Assembly: GCA_945828175.1 (NCBI GenBank)
Contig: CALZQD010000042.1
Location: forward strand, 1 to 9,933
Source: an uncultured Bacteroidales bacterium
GTDB lineage: Bacteria > Bacteroidota > Bacteroidia > Bacteroidales > Muribaculaceae
Reading direction: 5' to 3'
Length of the DNA stretch: 9,933 bases
The position numbers were made by a program, and so were the translations under genes. This document shows positions 5,829 to 9,933 of this stretch, piece by piece. The notes under the pieces were generated by a model. The model did not search any database. It saw nothing but the letters and a program-made list of their open reading frames with translations, and had not been told where the DNA came from. Positions within the stretch are counted from its first letter, which is position 1, and every line of letters starts with the position of its first letter.

Positions 5829-7559
5829 ATGAACATCTTAGAACTCAGCGAACAAGAAATCATACGACGCAACAGTCTCGACACTATGCGTCAGATGGGC
5901 ATCGACCCCTACCCCGCAGCCGAATATCCCGTAAACGCCTACTCAGATGAAATCCGCTCGTCGTTCAGCGACGACGCTCCCCGCCGCGAAGTCTGTGTCG
6001 CCGGCCGAATCATGAGCCGACGCATCATGGGCAAAGCCTCGTTTATCGAGCTCCAGGACTCGAGGGGCCGAATCCAGGTCTACATCTCGCGCGACGACAT
6101 CTGCCCCGGCGACGACAAAGACCTCTATAACGTCGTCTTCAAGAAACTCCTCGATATCGGCGACTTCATCGGCATCAAAGGCTACGTATTCCGCACCCAG
6201 ACAGGCGAAATCTCGGTCCACGCCCAGGAACTGACCGTCCTCGGCAAATCGCTCCGTCCGCTGCCCATCGTCAAAGTCAAAGACGGCGTCACATACGACG
6301 CCTTCGACGACCCCGAGCTGCGCTACCGCCGCCGCTACGTCGACCTCGTCGTCAACGACGGCGTCAAAGACGTCTTCATCAAGCGCACCAAAGTCTACAG
6401 CTCGATGCGCGAGTTCTTCAACAACGCCGGCTACATTGAGGTCGAGACACCCATCCTGCAGTCTATTCCCGGCGGCGCCTCGGCCCGTCCCTTCATAACC
6501 CACCACAACGCCCTCGACATCCCCCTCTACCTCCGCATCGCCGATGAGCTCTACCTCAAACGCCTCATCGTCGGCGGCTTCGAAGGCGTCTACGAATTCT
6601 CGAAGAACTTCCGCAACGAAGGCATGGACCGCACCCACAACCCCGAGTTCACATGTATGGAAATCTACGTTTCATACAAAGACTACAACTGGATGATGAA
6701 CTTCACCGAGCGCATGCTCGAGAAAATCTGCCTCGACGTCAACGGCACAACCGAAGTCAAAGTCGGCGACAACGTCATCAGCTTCAAGGCCCCCTACAAG
6801 CGCGTCACCATGACCGAAGCCATCAAGGAATTCACCGGCTACGACATCACCGGCATGGACGAAGACGCCCTCCGCGACGTCTGCCGCAAACTCGGCATCG
6901 AAGTCGACCCCTCGCTCGGCAAAGGCAAACTCATCGACGAAATCTTCGGCGAGAAATGCGAAGGCAACTACATCCAGCCCACCTTCATCACCGACTACCC
7001 CATCGAGATGTCGCCCCTGACAAAGCGCCACCGCAACAACCCCGAGCTCACCGAACGCTTCGAGCTCATGGTCAACGGCAAAGAACTCGCCAACGCCTAC
7101 TCAGAGCTCAACGACCCCATCGATCAGTACGAGCGCTTCGTCGAGCAGATGCGACTCAGCGAGAAAGGCGACGACGAAGCCATGATCATCGACCACGACT
7201 TCATCCGCGCCCTCGAATACGGCATGCCCCCCACATCAGGCATGGGCATCGGCATGGACCGCCTCGTCATGCTCATGACCGGCAAGACCACAATCCAGGA
7301 CGTACTCCTCTTCCCCCAGATGCGTCCCGAGAAAGTCGAGAAACGCGACAACGCACAGGCATTCGCCGAAGTCGGCGTCGCCGAAGACTGGGTCGCTCCA
7401 CTCTACAAAATCGGCATCCTCACCGTCGCCGACCTCGCAGCAGCCTCAGCCGGCAAACTCCACCAGGACCTCTGCGGCGTCAACAAAAAATACAAGCTCG
7501 AGCTTAAAAGCCCCACCGTCGACGACGTCAACGCATGGATCGCCGCCGCACAGCGTTAG
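5829..7559 (+). CDS. lysS: Lysyl-tRNA synthetase, class II
   Basis: The enzyme charges tRNA-Lys with lysine using ATP in the cytoplasm. The 576-residue product has an N-terminal OB-fold anticodon-binding domain (about 53-150, with AGRIMSRRIMGKASFIELQD) and the class II core. Motif 1 is YIEVETPILQSIPGGASARPF (202-222), motif 2 is FRNEGMDRTHNPEFTCMEIY (261-280) and motif 3 is GMGIGMDRLVMLMT (471-484). E. coli LysS ends soon after motif 3 at about 505 residues; here about 70 more residues follow. These include WVAPLYKIGILTVADLAAAS, which reads like a helix-hairpin-helix-type module. I recall such extensions in Bacteroidetes LysRS; their role is unknown to me. The ATG is 56 bases after the symporter stop and follows a strong promoter. 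No Shine-Dalgarno sequence is visible. Confidence 0.98.
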   Translation: MNILELSEQEIIRRNSLDTMRQMGIDPYPAAEYPVNAYSDEIRSSFSDDAPRREVCVAGRIMSRRIMGKASFIELQDSRGRIQVYISRDDICPGDDKDLYNVVFKKLLDIGDFIGIKGYVFRTQTGEISVHAQELTVLGKSLRPLPIVKVKDGVTYDAFDDPELRYRRRYVDLVVNDGVKDVFIKRTKVYSSMREFFNNAGYIEVETPILQSIPGGASARPFITHHNALDIPLYLRIADELYLKRLIVGGFEGVYEFSKNFRNEGMDRTHNPEFTCMEIYVSYKDYNWMMNFTERMLEKICLDVNGTTEVKVGDNVISFKAPYKRVTMTEAIKEFTGYDITGMDEDALRDVCRKLGIEVDPSLGKGKLIDEIFGEKCEGNYIQPTFITDYPIEMSPLTKRHRNNPELTERFELMVNGKELANAYSELNDPIDQYERFVEQMRLSEKGDDEAMIIDHDFIRALEYGMPPTSGMGIGMDRLVMLMTGKTTIQDVLLFPQMRPEKVEKRDNAQAFAEVGVAEDWVAPLYKIGILTVADLAAASAGKLHQDLCGVNKKYKLELKSPTVDDVNAWIAAAQR

Positions 7560-7615
7560 CCTTTGCACTCGAAATTTTGTTTAATCATGACACTGATTAA
7601 AATTACAATAGCTAC

Positions 7616-8944
7616 ATGGAACAGATTAAATTAAGCATTAAAAACGTATCCGGTGCAGTCGACCGCGCCACAATCGACGCCCTCGCCCCCGAAGCCAACG
7701 ACGGACTCCGCAAAATCATCGACGGCACCGGCCTCGGCAACGACTTCCTCGGATGGGTCAACCTCCCGACATCAATCACCCCCGAATCACTCGACGACAT
7801 CAACGCAACAGCCGCCGCACTCCGCAACAGCTGCGACACAATCGTCGTCATCGGCATCGGCGGCAGCTACCTCGGCGCAAAAGCCGTCATCGAAGCACTC
7901 TCCGACTCATTTGCCGCTTACCGCAACACAACCCCCAAAGTCCTCTTTGCCGGACAGAACATCGGCGAAGACTACCTCTACGACCTTCAGGACTACCTCA
8001 AAAACAAAAAATTCGGCATCATCGTCATCTCCAAATCAGGCACGACGACCGAACCCGCGATAGCCTTCCGACTCCTCAAAGAACAGCTCGAGAGCCAGAT
8101 GGGCCACGACGAAGCATCTAAGCGCATCGTCGCCATCACCGACGAACACCGCGGCGCCCTCCGCAGCCTCGCCACACAGGAAGGCTACAAAACCTTCGTC
8201 ATCCCCGACAACGTCGGCGGCCGCTTCTCAGTCCTCACACCCGTAGGCCTCCTGCCCATCGCCGTCGCCGGATTCGACATCCATGCCCTCGTCGCCGGTG
8301 CAGCCGAGTTCGAGAAAGAAACCCTCACAGGCGCCAACACCGACGCCAAACTCTACGCCATGACCCGCAACGCCCTCTACCGCGCAGGCAAAAAAACCGA
8401 GATTCTCGTCAACTACAACCCCAAACTCCACTTCTTCGGCGAATGGTGGAAACAGCTCTACGGCGAAAGCGAAGGCAAAGACCACAAAGGCATCTACCCC
8501 TCGGCAGTCGACAACTCAACCGACCTCCACTCAATGGGCCAGTGGATTCAGGACGGCGAACGCACCATCTTCGAGACCGTCATCTCAGTCATAGACCAGA
8601 AACATAAAGTAGTCATCGGCAGCGACGAAGCCAACCTCGACGGCCTCAACTACCTCGCCGGCAAGCGCGTCGACCAGGGCAACAAAATGGCCGAGCTCGG
8701 CACAGTCCTCGCCCACGTCGACGGCGGCGTGCCCAACATCCACATCACCATGCCCTCACTCACCGAGCGCTACCTCGGCCAGCTCATCTACTTCTTCGAA
8801 GCAGCGTGCGGCATCAGCGGCTACATCCTCGGCATCAACCCCTTCAACCAGCCCGGCGTCGAAGCCTACAAACGCAACATGTTTGCCCTCCTCGAAAAAC
8901 CCGGCTACGAAAAAGAAACCGAAGCCATCAAAAAACGCCTCTGA
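7616..8944 (+). CDS. pgi: Glucose-6-phosphate isomerase
   Basis: The enzyme interconverts glucose-6-phosphate and fructose-6-phosphate in glycolysis and gluconeogenesis. At 442 residues it belongs to the short bacterial type. Both PGI signatures are complete: [14 protein letters not shown] (198-211) and [18 protein letters not shown] (402-419), the latter ending in the conserved Lys419. The two SIS sugar-phosphate domains are visible, with [11 protein letters not shown] (80-90) and [10 protein letters not shown] (139-148) lining the phosphate site. The catalytic base lies in GESEGK (Glu284), and His305 in DLHSMGQ is the likely ring-opening residue. lysS ends 56 bases upstream. In that gap I find only a poor promoter match (TTTG at 7576-7579, TAAAATTA at 7598-7605), so read-through from lysS is likely. 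A strong terminator follows 17 bases after the stop. Confidence 0.98.
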   Translation: MEQIKLSIKNVSGAVDRATIDALAPEANDGLRKIIDGTGLGNDFLGWVNLPTSITPESLDDINATAAALRNSCDTIVVIGIGGSYLGAKAVIEALSDSFAAYRNTTPKVLFAGQNIGEDYLYDLQDYLKNKKFGIIVISKSGTTTEPAIAFRLLKEQLESQMGHDEASKRIVAITDEHRGALRSLATQEGYKTFVIPDNVGGRFSVLTPVGLLPIAVAGFDIHALVAGAAEFEKETLTGANTDAKLYAMTRNALYRAGKKTEILVNYNPKLHFFGEWWKQLYGESEGKDHKGIYPSAVDNSTDLHSMGQWIQDGERTIFETVISVIDQKHKVVIGSDEANLDGLNYLAGKRVDQGNKMAELGTVLAHVDGGVPNIHITMPSLTERYLGQLIYFFEAACGISGYILGINPFNQPGVEAYKRNMFALLEKPGYEKETEAIKKRL

Positions 8945-8961
8945 TCCCCACTCAGAGCCAT

Positions 8962-9010
8962 AAAAAAACAATCAGGGCCGTGTCATAAGTCACGGCCTTG
9001 ATTGTTTTAT
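8962..9010 (+). terminator. Intrinsic terminator of the lysS-pgi unit
   Basis: The arms 8965-8982 and 8991-9008 pair over 18 positions with one G-U wobble, enclosing the eight-base loop TCATAAGT. The stem is GC-rich at the top (GGGCCGTG with CACGGCCT) and ends in an A-tract/T-tract base. The wobble pairs only in the plus-strand transcript, which agrees with the position just after pgi; the A-tract could give some activity leftward. Confidence 0.92.
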
Positions 9011-9011
9011 G

Positions 9012-9077
9012 CAGGCGCCGGGAACAAACCCCGGGACGAGATAAGCTCCCGCCTATCTCGGTATCTCTCAGCGCCTG
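9012..9077 (+). other. Branched foldable element next to the pgi terminator
   Basis: Read as RNA this segment can fold as a three-way junction. The closing stem is CAGGCGC (9012-9018) with GCGCCTG (9071-9077). Inside it are a hairpin CGGG (9019-9022) with CCCG (9030-9033) and a hairpin CGAGATA (9037-9043) with TATCTCG (9054-9060). A second TATCTC at 9062-9067 could compete for the same arm. The closing 7-bp stem recalls a tRNA, but a T arm and tRNA consensus bases are missing. A resemblance to 9736-9756 (both carry a hairpin around AACAAACC) suggests it is another piece of the repeat mosaic. Confidence 0.4.
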
Positions 9078-9136
9078 TCTCCGCTGCGTGCCGGAGGCAC
9101 GACGTTGTGCAAGAACCCCGCGCTTCAGCGAGACCC

Positions 9137-9163
9137 TCCGATAACTCCGATAATTCCGATTCC
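9137..9163 (+). repeat. Nonamer array TCCGATAAY, copy 1
   Basis: Three units of nine bases: TCCGATAAC (9137), TCCGATAAT (9146) and TCCGATTCC (9155). It is part of the first ~100-base unit. Confidence 0.8.
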
Positions 9164-9232
9164 TACGACCTCCGTCCACTAACCGTGCCGGAGGCACGAT
9201 CTCGTGCAAGAATCCAGCGCTTCAGCGCAACC

Positions 9233-9268
9233 GCCGACATTTCCGATAACTCCGATAATTCCTACTCC
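9233..9268 (+). repeat. Nonamer array TCCGATAAY, copy 2
   Basis: Four units of nine bases: GCCGACATT (9233), TCCGATAAC (9242), TCCGATAAT (9251) and TCCTACTCC (9260). One unit more than the array in copy 1 largely accounts for the 8-base difference between the two full repeat copies, so the array length seems to vary independently. Confidence 0.75.
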
Positions 9269-9427
9269 TCAGACCTCCGTCCACTAACCGTGCCGGAGGC
9301 ACAATCTCGTGCAAGAATCCCGCGCTTCGGCGCAGGGAAAGCCTATCCCTCAGCAAATTAGCCTCAGTGAGACGTCTTATGCGTGGAGCGAGGGGGGCCG
9401 ATAAGCAAGCCACAAAACCCCTCAAAC

Positions 9428-9606
9428 TCAAGCCCGAGGCTTGAAATCTTGTTTACCGCGACCGCCGCGCCCGTGGATGCAACGCATCCAACATCCTCAA
9501 ACTTAGGCCGGAGGCCTGAAATTTGGTTAACCCCATGCGATGAACACTCGGGGCAGAGGCAACCCCAATGACCCATCAACACCAGAGGTGTTGAACATCA
9601 GGTTAA
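9428..9606 (+). repeat. Series of triloop hairpins with different stems
   Basis: Four hairpins have three-base loops and stems of 7-8 pairs with unrelated outer sequence. They are TCAAGCC-CGA-GGCTTGA (9428-9444), TGGATGC-AAC-GCATCCA (9474-9490), TTAGGCC-GGA-GGCCTGA (9503-9519, one wobble) and TCAACACC-AGA-GGTGTTGA (9576-9594). Three share CC-NGA-GG at the tip and a related 3' sequence (TGAAATCTTGTTTA, TGAAATTTGGTTAA, TGAACATCAGGTTAA). The tip is the same as in the CGTGCC-GGA-GGCACG hairpins of the ~100-base unit. Different stem bases with pairing kept suggest that the fold is maintained or was copied with compensating changes. Confidence 0.75.
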
Positions 9607-9612
9607 GCAGCA

Positions 9613-9658
9613 GACCTTAATGACTTTAATTGACTTTAATGACCTTAACGAACTTATC
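9613..9658 (+). repeat. Nonamer array GACYTTAAY
   Basis: Five units: GACCTTAAT (9613), GACTTTAATT (9622, one extra base), GACTTTAAT (9632), GACCTTAAC (9641) and the degenerate GAACTTATC (9650). The sequence is unrelated to the TCCGATAAY arrays but has the same nine-base step. Confidence 0.8.
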
Positions 9659-9675
9659 CCAACGTCGCCGGCAAA

Positions 9676-9692
9676 GGCAATCACAGATTGCC
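9676..9692 (+). repeat. Triloop hairpin GGCAATC-ACA-GATTGCC
   Basis: A perfect 7-bp stem with a three-base loop, of the same size class as the hairpins at 9428-9594 but lacking the CC-NGA-GG tip. Confidence 0.6.
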
Positions 9693-9703
9693 GATTTACT
9701 CAT

Positions 9704-9756
9704 AGCCCTGACGGCCGCAGGCTCTCAGGGCTGCAGCGCCGCAACAAACCCGGCGC
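9704..9756 (+). repeat. Two adjacent GC-rich hairpins
   Basis: The first pairs AGCCCTGA (9704-9711) with TCAGGGCT (9725-9732) and holds an inner GCC-GCA-GGC triloop hairpin (9714-9722). The second pairs GCGCCG (9736-9741) with CGGCGC (9751-9756) around CAACAAACC. The second loop sequence echoes GAACAAACC at 9022-9030. Neither is followed by a T-run, so they are not simple terminators. Confidence 0.6.
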
Positions 9757-9827
9757 CCGCAGGCCGCCGATTGATTTAAGCTGACTAATGCAACAATCAA
9801 TTTTGATATACTTCGGGATATTCTTTC

Positions 9828-9863
9828 GTCCGACCCGTCCGATTTATCTGACTCGTCGGACTC
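9828..9863 (+). repeat. Nonamer array GTCCGAYTC
   Basis: Four units: GTCCGACCC (9828), GTCCGATTT (9837), ATCTGACTC (9846) and GTCGGACTC (9855). The TCCGA core is shared with the arrays at 9137 and 9242. Confidence 0.75.
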
Positions 9864-9873
9864 GATATGATAT

Positions 9874-9915
9874 ATAAAAAGGAAGCCCGGGGAGACTTGG
9901 GTCTCTCCGGGCTTC
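9874..9915 (-). terminator. Left-facing intrinsic terminator for a gene beyond the window
   Basis: Arms 9882-9896 and 9901-9915 (GTCTCTCCGGGCTTC) pair over 15 positions around the loop TTGG, with one non-standard pair. On the minus strand the stem is followed by CTTTTTATATA, a proper U-tract. On the plus strand no T-run follows. The mismatch is A-C on the minus strand but a G-U wobble on the plus strand, so direction rests on the U-tract. It implies a minus-strand transcription unit ending near or beyond 9933. Confidence 0.65.
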
Positions 9916-9933
9916 GTAGAGGGGGCGGTTACC

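Larger units (their letters stand above)
9087..9333 (+). repeat. Three direct copies of a ~100-base hairpin unit
   Basis: Copies begin at 9087, 9184 and 9289, so unit lengths are 97 and 105 bases; the third stops after about 45 bases near 9333. Each unit contains CGTGCC-GGA-GGCAC(G), then CTCGTGCAAGAAT or a variant, then a hairpin GCGC-TTCA-GCGC. In copy 3 this last loop is TTCG closed by C-G, the very stable UUCG form. The two full copies continue with a TCCGATAAC nonamer array and end in GACCTCCGTCCACTAAC. The 97-base step breaks any shared reading frame between copies 1 and 2, which argues that the unit is not coding. Confidence 0.85.
8945..9933. other. Gene-free hairpin and repeat mosaic
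   Basis: No believable protein gene lies in these 989 bases, although several small frames are open on both strands. The content, left to right, is the pgi terminator, a branched foldable element, three copies of a unit of about 100 bases, a series of triloop hairpins with different stems, a GACYTTAAY nonamer array, further hairpins, a GTCCGAYTC nonamer array and a left-facing terminator. The last 18 bases after that terminator may belong to the next element, which I cannot identify. No standard tRNA, rRNA or CRISPR pattern is present. Confidence 0.7.

Noticed and set aside
9012..9077. tRNA gene
   Set aside because: The closing stem has seven pairs, but there is no T arm, no GTTC motif, no proper anticodon loop and no tRNA consensus bases.
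9087..9333. CRISPR-like array
   Set aside because: There are only three copies with unequal spacing, the intervening DNA is itself repeated, and no cas genes are present.
9002..9361. Plus-strand frame of 119 codons with a repeated peptide (SDNSDNS and LRPLTVPEA)
   Set aside because: The peptide repeat only reflects the DNA repeat. Copies 1 and 2 lie 97 bases apart and are read in different frames, and the frame is full of hairpins. No promoter or start context supports it.
8952..9431. Two minus-strand frames (8952-9209 and 9222-9431) sharing a LHEIVPPARLVDGG-like peptide and YRSYR
   Set aside because: Both are translations of the opposite strand of the same non-coding repeat. The tyrosine-arginine run comes from the nonamer array.

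Overview
The window looks like chromosomal DNA of a GC-rich member of the Bacteroidales; a Muribaculaceae-type genome is my best guess. The grounds are promoters of the Bacteroidetes type (TTTG, about 20 bases, TAnnTTTG), the near absence of Shine-Dalgarno sequences, a lysyl-tRNA synthetase with a C-terminal extension of a kind I associate with Bacteroidetes, and a two-component TatAC translocase. Coding DNA is rich in G+C with strong third-position C. The intergenic DNA is AT-rich on the left and full of small hairpins on the right.

Left part (1-1961, minus strand): two phage-like genes overlapping by ATGA. They encode a probable SU10/HK97-type major capsid protein and, downstream of it, an unrecognised 185-residue protein. 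No other phage gene lies in view, so the window cannot show whether this is the edge of a prophage or a remnant. A 504-base AT-rich spacer (1962-2465) follows, with periodic 7- and 8-base repeat arrays and the fabD terminator.

Centre: fabD (malonyl-CoA:ACP transacylase, minus strand) diverges from a plus-strand run of tatA, tatC, a DAACS/SDF-family symporter, lysS and pgi. tatC and the symporter overlap by 14 bases. lysS has its own well-formed promoter, whose -33 box lies inside the symporter gene. pgi ends the run and is followed by a strong intrinsic terminator. The known genes serve fatty acid synthesis, export of folded proteins, small-solute uptake, tRNA charging and glycolysis/gluconeogenesis.

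Right part (8945-9933): almost 1 kb with no believable gene. It holds a three-copy repeat of about 100 bases built from small hairpins, a series of triloop hairpins whose stems differ but remain paired, and four 9-base periodic arrays. It ends with a second intrinsic terminator facing left, presumably serving a minus-strand gene just outside the window. This hairpin and short-period repeat mosaic, with the related arrays in the left spacer, is the most unusual content. I see no new multi-gene system in the protein-coding part.
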